Source: Lachnospiraceae bacterium UBA1712 (GTDB lineage: Bacteria > Bacillota > Clostridia > Lachnospirales > Lachnospiraceae). From it: DNA of 36,224 nt. Where the stretch lies: NCBI GenBank assembly GCA_002317175.1, contig DCJA01000039.1, positions 1 to 36,224 on the forward strand, given 5' to 3'. Below, piece after piece: positions 1 through 8,000 of the stretch. The translations under genes and the position numbers were made by a program. The notes beneath the pieces are model-generated. The model made no database searches and was not told the DNA's origin. It saw only the letters and a program-made list of their open reading frames with translations. Every line of letters begins with the position of its first letter. The first letter of the stretch is position 1.

Positions 1-633
1 CCTGCGATTCCGGGAATGGATTTGGATGCTCCCACCCAGGAGTTTACATCCATTGAAGAAATCGCAGAGGAAATAGAAAACTATCTTGTTTTGAAGCATA
101 TTACAGAGGTGGAATGTATCTACGGCTGTTCAATGGGTGGTGCGATTGCCATTCGTCTTATAGCAAATGGTAAGGTTCAAATGAATCACATAATTGTCGA
201 TGCAGGTATTACGCCGTACAGACTGCCTAAAATTATATGCTTTTTTATAGCTGTCGGTGATTTTCTTATGACTCTGATTGGAAAGTATTCTTCTGTAAAG
301 ATGCTTGGCTATATGTTTGATCCAAAGAAATATACCAGGGAAGATTTATTGTATGTCAAAAGTGTACTTAAGAATATGTCTGCTAAGACAATATGGAGAG
401 CATTTTGGTCCACAGATAACTATTCTATGCCTATAATAATTCACCAGCCTGATACGCCGGTCAACTATTGGTATGGAGAGAATGAAAAGAAGGCAAGAAA
501 ATCAGACATTACATTTGTGAAAGATACATTTAAAAATGTGTCTTTTTCAGAAAACAAGGGACAGGACCACGCAGAATTTGCCAGTCTTTATCCGGAAGAG
601 TTTTGTAGGAAGCTATATGGTTATTGCCAGTAA
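1..633 (+). CDS. alpha/beta hydrolase, 5'-truncated by the window edge
   Basis: The reading frame is open to the first base, with Pro-Ala-Ile-Pro-Gly before the first Met at 16, so the true start lies upstream. The visible part carries the nucleophile elbow GCSMGG, with Ser about 39 residues after the Met at 16. A C-terminal DHAEF motif supplies the expected catalytic His, about residue 185 on the same count. A YWYGENEKK segment sits where the family usually has its acid residue. These features place it in the alpha/beta hydrolase fold (serine hydrolase or esterase-like). The substrate cannot be read from the sequence. No signal peptide is visible in the part present, so it is probably cytoplasmic. 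It ends 139 bases before the methyltransferase gene on the same strand. Confidence 0.75.
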   Translation, partial: PAIPGMDLDAPTQEFTSIEEIAEEIENYLVLKHITEVECIYGCSMGGAIAIRLIANGKVQMNHIIVDAGITPYRLPKIICFFIAVGDFLMTLIGKYSSVKMLGYMFDPKKYTREDLLYVKSVLKNMSAKTIWRAFWSTDNYSMPIIIHQPDTPVNYWYGENEKKARKSDITFVKDTFKNVSFSENKGQDHAEFASLYPEEFCRKLYGYCQ

Positions 634-681
634 ATAAGGGCATAAAGTGGCTAAGTAAATGGATGATAAAAGGTTAATAGA

Positions 682-772
682 ATGGTTTGTTTAGATAAAT
701 TAAATAAAAATGAGATTGATGCAATTTCAAAAGAGCTATATGTATGATCTTGCAAGAGAAGGGGAAAAGTAA
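682..772 (+). pseudogene. possible frameshifted remnant of a small ORF
   Basis: An ATG at 682 opens a 21-codon frame ending at TGA 745-747 (MVCLDKLNKNEIDAISKELYV). A second frame reads MYDLAREGEK from 740 and stops at TAA 770-772, directly before the methyltransferase ATG. Joined by a frameshift near 740, the two pieces give a protein-like string of about 30 residues. This may be the decayed end of a gene or a chance pair of short frames. No family was recognised. Confidence 0.2.
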
Positions 773-1252
773 ATGGCATTAACAAACAAAGAATACAAGG
801 ATTTATCAATTAAAGAATTTACAAAGGCTGCTTCAACATATGAGAGTGAGAATGCGGGTATATATGATTTATGTAAGAAGGACTATCCGGACATTCTGGA
901 GGAACTGGAAAAAGAAGAATTTACGGATCTTTTGGATGCTGGTTGTGGACCTGCTCCAATGATTACGCTTTTATCAGAGAAATATCCTGACAAGCATTAT
1001 ACAGGACTTGATCTTACACCGGCTATGATTGAACAGGCAAAAAAGAAAAATATACCGAATGCAACTTTTGTGGTAGGAGATTGCGAGAATTTTCCTTTCG
1101 AAGAGGATTCTTTTGATGCAATCATTTGTTCTATGAGTTTTCATCATTATCCTAATCCGCAAGGCTTCTTTGACAGCGTAAAGAGATGCTTAAGACCGGG
1201 AGGAAGACTGATTCTTAGAGATATGACAACGGATAATAAGGTTATAGAGTAG
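773..1252 (+). CDS. class I SAM-dependent methyltransferase, prematurely stopped
   Basis: A class I (Rossmann) methyltransferase. Motif I is LLDAGCGPAP at about residues 53-62. The acidic loop is GLDLTPAMIEQA, motif IV is FDAIICSMSFHHY, and RPGGRLILRDM follows near the end. It would transfer a methyl group from SAM to an unidentified small molecule or metabolite. The start ATG follows GAGAAGGGGAAAAG, a good ribosome binding site. The frame stops at TAG 1250-1252 after 159 residues. The same frame stays open for 54 more codons to TGA 1415-1417 and encodes a typical C-terminal part of the family (see the next entry). The gene is therefore probably a recent nonsense mutant of a 214-codon parent. 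Whether the 159-residue product folds is unknown. Confidence 0.75.
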   Translation: MALTNKEYKDLSIKEFTKAASTYESENAGIYDLCKKDYPDILEELEKEEFTDLLDAGCGPAPMITLLSEKYPDKHYTGLDLTPAMIEQAKKKNIPNATFVVGDCENFPFEEDSFDAIICSMSFHHYPNPQGFFDSVKRCLRPGGRLILRDMTTDNKVIE

Positions 1253-1417
1253 ATTTGTAACAATATTGAATTACCACTTGCAAGAATGATTGGCAAGGGT
1301 GATTACAAAATGGCTTCAAGAAAAACGGTAACTGAGTGCTGCGAAAAAGCAGGTCTTAAGCTTGAAAGCTTTGAAATCAGAAAGGGCATGAGACTTCATG
1401 CAGTAGTGAGAAAGTGA
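1253..1417 (+). pseudogene. C-terminal remnant of the methyltransferase after in-frame TAG
   Basis: This is in the same frame as the methyltransferase above. After TAG it reads ICNNIELPLARMIGKGDYK and continues to a GMRLHAVVRK end, as expected for the last strands of this methyltransferase type. The final TGA overlaps the GTG start of the ZIP transporter (GTGA at 1414-1417). That suggests the two genes were once translationally coupled. There is no ribosome binding site for independent expression. Confidence 0.6.
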
Positions 1418-2196
1418 GCATTGAGATTATTATCGGCCTCATGATTCCTTTTGCTGGAACAGCATTGGGATCAATGATGGTCTTTTTTATGAAAAATGAA
1501 ATAAATAACAATTTGCAAAAGGTTTTAACTGGATTCGCTGCGGGAGTTATGGTATCTGCTTCGTTCTGGAGTTTACTTCTTCCAGCGGTTCAACAGGCCA
1601 AAGAAAATATAGGAAATACCGCAATGATTTCCTGCATACTTGGATTTTGTGCTGGTATGATTTTTCTTCTACTGATTGATAGTTTTACTCCACACATGCA
1701 TTTGGATGAAACCGTGGAAGGTCCAAGAGCTGGGCTAAAGAAGACGACAATGCTTGTACTTGCGGTTGTTATTCACAATATTCCGGAAGGAATGGCAGTA
1801 GGAGTTCTGTTCGCTGGATGGAATCAGGGGAATGATATGTTTTCTCTATCGGCTGCAGTTTCCTTGGCAGTTGGTATTGCAATTCAAAATTTTCCAGAAG
1901 GAGCTATTATTTCCATGCCTCTTAATGCAAATGGAGTAAGTAAAACTAAAGCATGTCTGCAAGGAATAGCTTCAGGAGCAGTAGAGCCTATTGCGGGATT
2001 TGTAACTATTTTATTGGCTGCTCTGCTTATTCCACTTATGCCTGCATTATTAAGCTTTGCCGCAGGGGCAATGATATATGTAGTAGTAGAAGAACTTATC
2101 CCAGAGATGTCAGAGGGCACACACACGAATAAGACAACAATCGCATTTATGATAGGTTTTTCAGGAATGATGTTGCTTGATGTTGTTTTAGGATAA
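1414..2196 (+). CDS. ZIP family divalent metal transporter (ZupT/GufA type)
   Basis: This 260-residue integral membrane protein has about eight hydrophobic segments. It carries the two ZIP signature sites in the central helices: HNIPEG (His about 121) and NFPEG (Asn about 159). A His-rich HMHLD segment sits in the cytoplasmic loop. The family moves Zn2+, Fe2+ or Mn2+ into the cytosol, and the specific metal cannot be assigned. The GTG start at 1414 overlaps the ancestral methyltransferase stop (GTGA), and I see no clear ribosome binding site of its own. Its translation may therefore have depended on coupling to the now interrupted upstream gene. An internal ATG at 1441 is an alternative start but would lose part of the first helix. 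The next gene, encoding a small metal-binding protein, starts 26 bases downstream. Confidence 0.85.
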   Translation: MSIEIIIGLMIPFAGTALGSMMVFFMKNEINNNLQKVLTGFAAGVMVSASFWSLLLPAVQQAKENIGNTAMISCILGFCAGMIFLLLIDSFTPHMHLDETVEGPRAGLKKTTMLVLAVVIHNIPEGMAVGVLFAGWNQGNDMFSLSAAVSLAVGIAIQNFPEGAIISMPLNANGVSKTKACLQGIASGAVEPIAGFVTILLAALLIPLMPALLSFAAGAMIYVVVEELIPEMSEGTHTNKTTIAFMIGFSGMMLLDVVLG

Positions 2197-2222
2197 TAAG
2201 ATATTAATGGAGAATTTATAAA

Positions 2223-2588
2223 GTGGCAAATGTAATTATAGTAATCATCCTGCTTGTTGCAGTAACGCTTGGCATAAGAGAAACAGTAAAGCATTTTAAT
2301 GGGGAAGGTGCCTGTTGTGGAGGTGCGTCGTCAAAACTTAAAACTAAGAAATTAAATAATAAGGTTATTCATACTTATACATTCCGAGTTGAAGGCATGC
2401 ATTGTCAAAACTGTGCAAATGCAGTTATAATAGCAATTAATGATATTGAGGGAGTTTCTGCCAAGGTATCGCTTAAAAGAAAGACGGCTAAAGTATCCTG
2501 TGACAGAGATATAGATTTGGTGGTAATCGAGGAGGCAATCTGTAAACGAGGGTATGCTGCGGAACTTATTACAAAAAATCAGATGTGA
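2223..2588 (+). CDS. membrane-anchored heavy-metal-associated (HMA) domain protein
   Basis: A 121-residue protein with two parts. Residues about 3-18 form one hydrophobic helix, followed by a KHFNGEGACCGG segment (Cys31, Cys32). This resembles the small Cys-rich proteins found next to FeoB iron transporters. Residues about 50-120 form an HMA domain with the metal-binding motif GMHCQNC (58-64), which usually binds Cu+ or other soft metals. The start is GTG, with GGAGAATTTATAAA upstream. Lying just behind a ZIP transporter, it may act as a membrane-tethered metallochaperone or metal sensor, but this is inference. There is no feoB or copper ATPase in the window. Confidence 0.7.
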   Translation: MANVIIVIILLVAVTLGIRETVKHFNGEGACCGGASSKLKTKKLNNKVIHTYTFRVEGMHCQNCANAVIIAINDIEGVSAKVSLKRKTAKVSCDRDIDLVVIEEAICKRGYAAELITKNQM

Positions 2589-2604
2589 TATGCATTGATT
2601 AGAT

Positions 2605-2660
2605 TAAGGTGTTGCTATTGTGCCAAAGTACACATGACCGTGGCATTAGGACCGTCCCCA
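2605..2660 (+). repeat. possible REP-like element (GACCGT...GGACCGTCCCC)
   Basis: The spacer before tcdA contains GACCGT at 2636-2641 and GGACCGTCCCC at 2649-2659. It is more GC-rich than its surroundings. The GACCGTCCCC end resembles scattered GGGGACGG-type extragenic elements I know from other Firmicutes genomes. Only one copy is present here, so repeat status cannot be shown from this window. Confidence 0.2.
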
Positions 2661-2676
2661 AAGAGAGGATTTGTGA

Positions 2677-3447
2677 ATGTTGAACCAGTTTTCAAGAACT
2701 GAACTTCTATTAGGACAAGAGGCTATGGATAAGTTATCCTCCGCGAGAGTGGCAATCTTCGGAATAGGCGGAGTGGGCGGATATGTATGTGAGGCTTTAG
2801 TAAGAAGTGGTATTGGGCATTTTGATCTTATAGATGACGATAAGGTATGCCTGACCAATCTAAATAGGCAGATAATTGCAACCAGATCGACAGTTGGTAA
2901 ATATAAAACCGAGGTTATGCGTGACAGAATATTAGATATCAATCCAGATGCAGATGTAACTGTCCATAATTGCTTTTTTCTTCCTGAAAATGCTAATGAA
3001 TTTCCTTTTAATGAATATGATTATGTTGTGGACGCAGTGGATACAGTAACTGCAAAGATTGCACTGGTTATGAAGTGCAAAGAGGAGAATATCCCTATTA
3101 TTAGTTCGATGGGTGCTGGCAACAAATTAGAAGCAAGTGCATTCAGGGTTGCGGACATTTATAAGACCAAGATGTGTCCTCTGGCCAAGGTTATGAGATA
3201 TGAGCTTAAGAAGAGAGGCGTGAAGAAACTTAAAGTAGTTTATTCTGAGGAAAAACCTATAAGACCACTTGATGATATGTCAATTAGTTGCAGGACAAAC
3301 TGTATATGTCCGCCAGGAGCAAAACATAAATGTACTGAGCGGAGAGATATTCCAGGAAGCATTGCTTTTGTTCCTTCGGTAGCTGGACTGATTATTGCAG
3401 GAGAAGTGATAAAGGATTTGACTGGGAAGAAGGGAATAATTGGATAA
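2677..3447 (+). CDS. tcdA: tRNA threonylcarbamoyladenosine dehydratase (TcdA/CsdL, ThiF/E1 family)
   Basis: A 256-residue E1-like (ThiF/MoeB/HesA) enzyme. It has the nucleotide-binding GIGGVGG loop (about 29-35), followed by DLIDDDKVCLTNLNRQ, the ATP/Mg site with the conserved Asn-Arg-Gln. In TcdA these residues support ATP-dependent cyclisation of t6A37 in tRNA to ct6A. The length and the SIAFVPSVAGLIIAGEVI C-terminal stretch match TcdA rather than ThiF or MoeB. A Cys-rich loop (CRTNCICPPGAKHKC) lies about residues 207-221. The ATG at 2677 follows AGAGGATTTGTGA. The gene stands alone, with a stem-loop about 25 bases after its stop. Confidence 0.85.
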   Translation: MLNQFSRTELLLGQEAMDKLSSARVAIFGIGGVGGYVCEALVRSGIGHFDLIDDDKVCLTNLNRQIIATRSTVGKYKTEVMRDRILDINPDADVTVHNCFFLPENANEFPFNEYDYVVDAVDTVTAKIALVMKCKEENIPIISSMGAGNKLEASAFRVADIYKTKMCPLAKVMRYELKKRGVKKLKVVYSEEKPIRPLDDMSISCRTNCICPPGAKHKCTERRDIPGSIAFVPSVAGLIIAGEVIKDLTGKKGIIG

Positions 3448-3471
3448 TAACAATTGAATCATGTGCCAGAT

Positions 3472-3500
3472 AGCCCCCGGAACAGAAGTTTTGGGGGTTT
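3472..3500 (+). terminator. stem-loop terminator after tcdA
   Basis: CCCCCGGAAC pairs with GTTTTGGGGG (10 bp, two G-U pairs) around an AGAA loop, followed by TTTCTAGTATAT. The U-tract is short. The element lies in the 132-base convergent gap between tcdA and the minus-strand gene. The rest of that gap holds only a small GTGC/GCAC hairpin near 3515 and AT-rich sequence. Confidence 0.6.
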
Positions 3501-3579
3501 CTAGTATATAAAAATGTGCAAAAAGCACGAAAAATAAAGACAAGCAAATGAATGCAAGTTATAATAAAAGTAGTGTGCT

Positions 3580-4365
3580 TCAAGAACGAGATTTTCCTGC
3601 TTTACTGATTAAATCAATTATATGCGAGTGGAACAGAATAAAAAGAGCCACACACATAAACAGATGAATGAAAAACACATTGGTTAATACACCAATATGC
3701 TTTATCAGATACTTACTTGAAAAGCCATAGAGACTTAGTATCCCAGTGGCAGACAGGGCGAGAAGCAGAAGGGGAATGTTGGTTACAGCTTCTTTTACAG
3801 TTGCAATAAATCCTTTAAAGGATGCATCAAAATAGACGAAGCGTCCAATCATCAGCCCAAGGAAGTATGTAATAAAGAAATCATAATTGTTATTTTCATA
3901 TATAAACTTGATGTAACAGAATATCAGAATCATGTAGAGCATACCTAAGAGTCTGATAGGTGCTCTGTCCTGTGATTCAAGATGCCGAAGTCGGATTATT
4001 ACATGGTCAAGCAGGGTGTTGAAGATACAGGATATTACAATAAAGAGTAATAGCAGGAAATCCTTATATTTGTTCCAGACGTCCAGGAATGCATCAATTG
4101 CTACAAAACGTTCAATTAGATAATAGGCTGTCATGAACATCAGGATTGAGGTTCCTGAAAAAATGAGTTCGCTAAATTTCTCTGTTACATGATAGAGCTG
4201 TGCTCTAAGAGGATTATCTGAGACAGAAACCATTCTTTGGCAGGTTGCTTTAGCGTACAGATAAATTAGTAAAAATATAAAGGATATTACGAGGATTGAT
4301 AATCCCAGAAATTTCCAGAACTCTATAGTTTTGAGATAGTGTGCAGTATATTCATTTATACTCAT
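3580..4365 (-). CDS. hypothetical polytopic membrane protein
   Basis: I do not recognise this 261-residue protein. It has about six or seven strongly hydrophobic segments, separated by short basic loops such as RLRHLESQDRAPIR. The final one, near the C terminus (FFIHLFMCVALFILF), is followed by a basic tail. There are no motifs of known transporters or enzymes. A TTG start four codons upstream (4377) is possible. I prefer the ATG at 4365 because TTGGAGAACAAT places GGAG at a good distance before it. It is transcribed away from the propeller/HD-GYP genes and is the only clear minus-strand gene in the window. Confidence 0.7.
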   Translation of the reverse strand: MSINEYTAHYLKTIEFWKFLGLSILVISFIFLLIYLYAKATCQRMVSVSDNPLRAQLYHVTEKFSELIFSGTSILMFMTAYYLIERFVAIDAFLDVWNKYKDFLLLLFIVISCIFNTLLDHVIIRLRHLESQDRAPIRLLGMLYMILIFCYIKFIYENNNYDFFITYFLGLMIGRFVYFDASFKGFIATVKEAVTNIPLLLLALSATGILSLYGFSSKYLIKHIGVLTNVFFIHLFMCVALFILFHSHIIDLISKAGKSRS

Positions 4366-4381
4366 ATTGTTCTCCAATCAG

Positions 4382-4412
4382 TTATTATTAAGTATTTATT
4401 ATCTATAGGCAA
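4382..4412 (-). promoter_or_regulatory. possible promoter for the minus-strand membrane protein
   Basis: Read on the minus strand, TTGCCT (4412-4407) is followed after 16 bases by TAATAA (4390-4385), about 20 bases before the start codon. The match to sigma-A consensus is modest. No convincing plus-strand promoter was seen in the same 91-base divergent spacer. Confidence 0.3.
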
Positions 4413-4456
4413 CTCAGATTTTAACACATAATACATTTTACTAGAAGGTACAGATA

Positions 4457-6271
4457 ATGAAAGATAAAAAATGGTATGTTATATCGTCAGCTACAATAGT
4501 GTGCATTTTACTTAATCTTCTTGGGAGAGTTGTTGCTGAAAAATATAGTTTTCCACTTTGGCTTGACTCGCTGGGAACATTTATTATGGCCTATGCAGCT
4601 GGTCCTGTTTGTGGTGCAATTGTAGGCCTAGTCAATAATCTGATTTATGGCATTTTTGTTGATATGCAGACCATTTACTGCTTTGTTGGTGCAATAATTG
4701 GAGCAATAGTAGGTATTGCTGCCAAAAAGAAAGTATTTGAAAATCTATTTAAAGTGGTGACACTTGGAATGTGCCTGGCAATTCTGTGTACTATCATTTC
4801 TGTATTGTTAAGTGCTGCTGTGTATGGTGGAAGCATAGGAAATATATGGGGAGATCAGATGGTACGAATGTGCATTGATTCGGGTATTCCTACATTCATT
4901 TCATGGATAATTGGACAGTTTTATATAGAATTTTTGGATAAGTTTGTGGCTGTTACTTCTGTATATTTGATCATTCAGATTGTCAGAAGCATTCGCAAAA
5001 AGAGTCACAATGGAATAAAAAAGATTTCCTCTAGTCTTCTTGCCTTTGTGATATCAACAGCAGTAGCAATGATATTCTGTAGTACTACAGCATTAGCTGC
5101 TGGTGATGATTACAATGAGTATACTCAATTGACATATGGCAATGCGCAAGGTCTATTGGCAGGAGAGGCCAATGATATTGTTCAGACTAAGGATGGCCGT
5201 ATATGGATAGGTACATATGCTGGACTTTACAGCTATGACGGTACCAGATTCAAACCTCATAATGATATAGACACAATTAGAAATGTAAATGCCATGTATG
5301 TAGATGAGGAAGGTCGTTTGTGGGTGGCTACCAATGATAATGGTTTTACCATTCTTATCAATGGAAAGTCTATGAATACTATGGATGAAGAGAATGGACT
5401 TCCATCAAATACAGTCAAGAACATTACCTGTGATAATCAGGGTAATTATTATATTGGTACAGCAGAAGGACTTGCTATCGTTGAACTGAATGGTGGCGTT
5501 AAGATTAAGAAGACCTATGCAGGAATTAAGAACATCAGTAGTCTGACTTCAGATGAAAATGGTAATGTTGTAGCTATTACAGACAATGGAAAGATGTACT
5601 GGTTTTGTGACTGCGAGAATATCGCTAATCCTATAAATGATACCTCTGATTACGAAATCAATTGCGCATATTTTTCACAAAATGGCTTTTTGTATTTAGG
5701 TGGAGCTGATAATCATGTGCTTTCATATAAGATGACAAATAACAAGCCATACAGGGAAAAGGCATTTTTATGTGGCATGCTTGAGAATATTAATTCATTT
5801 TATGAAAATGAAGAAGGTGAGATGTTTGTATGCTCCGATAATGGAGTAGGTTATTTTACAGAAAAACGAAACTATAAATCAATATATACCAATCAGTTTG
5901 AAAGCTCTGTAGAGAGTATGATAGTGGATTACCAGGGGGATTTATGGTTTGCTTCGTCAAGACTGGGATTACTTAAACTTTCCAAGACGGCATTTGCAGA
6001 TGTCTTTTCTGAGGCAGGTCAGACACAGCATGTTACTAACGCAACTGTAATATGGGAAGACAAGCTCTACTGTGGTACAGATGATGGTTTATTTGTAATA
6101 AATGATAAGAAAAAGCTTGCTGAGAGTAATCTTGTAACCCATGAATTGGAAAATGTCAGAATAAGAGGATTGGTTGTTGATTCCAAAAACAATCTTTGGA
6201 TTACGACTACTGGATCAGGAGTATTCTGTGTTAGTAGTATAGGTCAAAAAAAATATAATATTAAGCAGTAA
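4457..6271 (+). CDS. membrane sensor with beta-propeller repeats, N-terminal half of an interrupted propeller/HD-GYP protein
   Basis: Residues 1 to about 180 form a polytopic membrane domain whose pattern (LDSLGTFIMAYAAGPVCGAIVG, charged loop, more helices) resembles ECF-transporter S-components. A further hydrophobic segment at about 190-215 ends in ALA-AGDD. It would deliver the rest of the protein to the outside. From about 220, two-component-regulator propeller repeats follow, each with a strand such as GRIWIGTYAGL, GRLWVATNDNG, GDLWFASSRLG or NNLWITTTGSG. The frame ends at TAA 6269-6271. Downstream sequence in the same frame continues the propeller, so this is the first half of a parent of about 1180 codons. 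Start: ATG after AGAAGGTACAGATA. Likely role: ligand sensing at the membrane, controlling the HD-GYP output encoded next. Confidence 0.75.
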   Translation: MKDKKWYVISSATIVCILLNLLGRVVAEKYSFPLWLDSLGTFIMAYAAGPVCGAIVGLVNNLIYGIFVDMQTIYCFVGAIIGAIVGIAAKKKVFENLFKVVTLGMCLAILCTIISVLLSAAVYGGSIGNIWGDQMVRMCIDSGIPTFISWIIGQFYIEFLDKFVAVTSVYLIIQIVRSIRKKSHNGIKKISSSLLAFVISTAVAMIFCSTTALAAGDDYNEYTQLTYGNAQGLLAGEANDIVQTKDGRIWIGTYAGLYSYDGTRFKPHNDIDTIRNVNAMYVDEEGRLWVATNDNGFTILINGKSMNTMDEENGLPSNTVKNITCDNQGNYYIGTAEGLAIVELNGGVKIKKTYAGIKNISSLTSDENGNVVAITDNGKMYWFCDCENIANPINDTSDYEINCAYFSQNGFLYLGGADNHVLSYKMTNNKPYREKAFLCGMLENINSFYENEEGEMFVCSDNGVGYFTEKRNYKSIYTNQFESSVESMIVDYQGDLWFASSRLGLLKLSKTAFADVFSEAGQTQHVTNATVIWEDKLYCGTDDGLFVINDKKKLAESNLVTHELENVRIRGLVVDSKNNLWITTTGSGVFCVSSIGQKKYNIKQ

Positions 6272-6295
6272 ACATCAGCGGATGGACTTCCAGGC

Positions 6296-7999
6296 ATGAG
6301 ATTCAGGAATGTTATGGAGGACAGTAGAGGAAGAGTTGTTGTATCTGGAGACGAAGGCGTTGCATATATTAAGAATGGAAAAGTAGTAAAGACTTTGTCT
6401 TCAGAAGATGGACTTGATAATATTAAGTCACTCTGCCTGTTGGAAATAGGCGATGTAATGTATATTGGTTCTGACGGTGGTGGCATATCAGTAGTTATTG
6501 ACGGCAGTGTACAAAAGACGATAAAGAGAACTGACGGATTGTCTTCTGATGTCATTTTACGTATGGTATATGAGCCCAGATCCAAGGGAATATTTGTAGT
6601 AGCCAGCAATGGAATCAATTATATTGCTGCAGATGGAAGTATAAAGCAACTGGATAATTTCCCGTACAGTAATAACTTTGATATTATCTATATCGATTCT
6701 GAGACTGTATGGATAACAAGTAGTGCAGGTATATATATAGCCAAAGTAGAGAACCTTATAGCCAATGAAGAGGGAGTGGATTATGAATTAATTAATTCCA
6801 ACAAAGGATTGAGAACTTCTGTGACAGCCAATTCGTGGCATTGTCTGGTAGATGATACACTTTATCTTTGTTGTGATACTGGTGTTGAAAAGGTTAATCT
6901 TGTAGAGTCTGATCTGTCTTCCAAGTCCTACAGAATGATAATGGATAGGGTAAAGGTAGACGGTATATATCATGAGATTAGTCGTACAGCTCCACTTACA
7001 GTTCCTTCTGATACAGTAAGGATTGAATTTGAGCCTGAGATTTTGAATTATTCGCTAAATGATCCATATGTAAGCTTTTATCTTGAGGGTCAGGATACTG
7101 AGGAAAAAACTTCTCTTTTAAGTGAGATGGAAAGTATAACTTATTCTAATCTTAAACCTGGTAGATATAACTTTATCATTTCTGTATGGGATAGTAAAAA
7201 AGAAAACGTAATCGAAAGTGGTAACTACACTCTTATTGTGGAAAATGAGATGTATCAGAACTGGTGGTTTAAGCTGTATGTAATTCTGGTTACAGCACTG
7301 ATTATTGTCTGGATATCATGGTTTATAACCAGAACACAGATGCAGAAGAGACTGTTGAAACAGGAACTGGAACTGGAATATACAAAGAAACAGTTGAGCA
7401 TGGGTAAGGAGACTATTCTATCCATTGCGCATACGGTTGATGCGAAGGATTCCAATACAAGTCAGCATTCCTTCAGAGTATCAGAGTATTCGGTTGCTAT
7501 AGCAAAGCGATATGGCATGGATGATGAGTCCTGTGAAAACCTTCGTCAGATGGCCCTTTTACATGATATAGGTAAGATTGGTATTCCAGATTCGATTCTT
7601 AATAAAGATGAAAAACTGAATGATGAAGAATACAAAATAATGAAGACGCATGTTACTCGTGGTGCTGAGATACTTAAGGACTTTACACTGATTAAAAATG
7701 TTAATTACGGAGTGCTGTATCATCATGAGAAATATGATGGAACAGGTTACTGTCAGGGGCTAAAAGGTGAAGAGATACCGATAGAGGCAAGAATTATTGG
7801 TATAGCTGATACCTTTGATGCAATGACGGCCAATCGTGTATATAGAAAAGGTCTTGCTCTTGAGGTAGTTATTGAGGAACTGAAAAGATGTAAAGGCACA
7901 CAGTTTGATCCAAATCTTGTGGATATTATGCTTGAACTTATTGACGAAGGTGTAATAGATATTACAAAGAATGATAATCGTTCAGGAGAGGAGGAATAA
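6296..7999 (+). CDS. propeller/Y_Y_Y/HD-GYP protein, C-terminal half (putative c-di-GMP phosphodiesterase)
   Basis: This continues the frame of the preceding gene after its TAA. Between the stop and the first ATG the frame reads TSADGLPG, a typical propeller linker. Contents by residue from ATG 6296: remaining propeller strands about 1-200; a beta-sandwich like the Y_Y_Y domain about 235-315; a transmembrane helix about 323-345; a short coiled coil; and an HD-GYP domain about 375-540. HD-GYP hallmarks are HDIGKIGIP (His423-Asp424), HH at 476-477 and DGTGYC at 481-486. The GYP triad is GYC here. The family hydrolyses cyclic di-GMP. A weak GGATGG precedes the ATG, so expression could be by re-initiation, but without the membrane domain the outside half may be mislocalised. 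The BMP-protein ATG lies one base after this stop. Confidence 0.75.
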   Translation: MRFRNVMEDSRGRVVVSGDEGVAYIKNGKVVKTLSSEDGLDNIKSLCLLEIGDVMYIGSDGGGISVVIDGSVQKTIKRTDGLSSDVILRMVYEPRSKGIFVVASNGINYIAADGSIKQLDNFPYSNNFDIIYIDSETVWITSSAGIYIAKVENLIANEEGVDYELINSNKGLRTSVTANSWHCLVDDTLYLCCDTGVEKVNLVESDLSSKSYRMIMDRVKVDGIYHEISRTAPLTVPSDTVRIEFEPEILNYSLNDPYVSFYLEGQDTEEKTSLLSEMESITYSNLKPGRYNFIISVWDSKKENVIESGNYTLIVENEMYQNWWFKLYVILVTALIIVWISWFITRTQMQKRLLKQELELEYTKKQLSMGKETILSIAHTVDAKDSNTSQHSFRVSEYSVAIAKRYGMDDESCENLRQMALLHDIGKIGIPDSILNKDEKLNDEEYKIMKTHVTRGAEILKDFTLIKNVNYGVLYHHEKYDGTGYCQGLKGEEIPIEARIIGIADTFDAMTANRVYRKGLALEVVIEELKRCKGTQFDPNLVDIMLELIDEGVIDITKNDNRSGEEE

Positions 8000-8000
8000 T

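Noticed and set aside
773..7999. Alternative genetic code or programmed stop-codon recoding
   Set aside because: TAG and TAA each interrupt only one gene, while TAA, TAG and TGA end other full-length genes here normally. Point mutation or sequence error is simpler.
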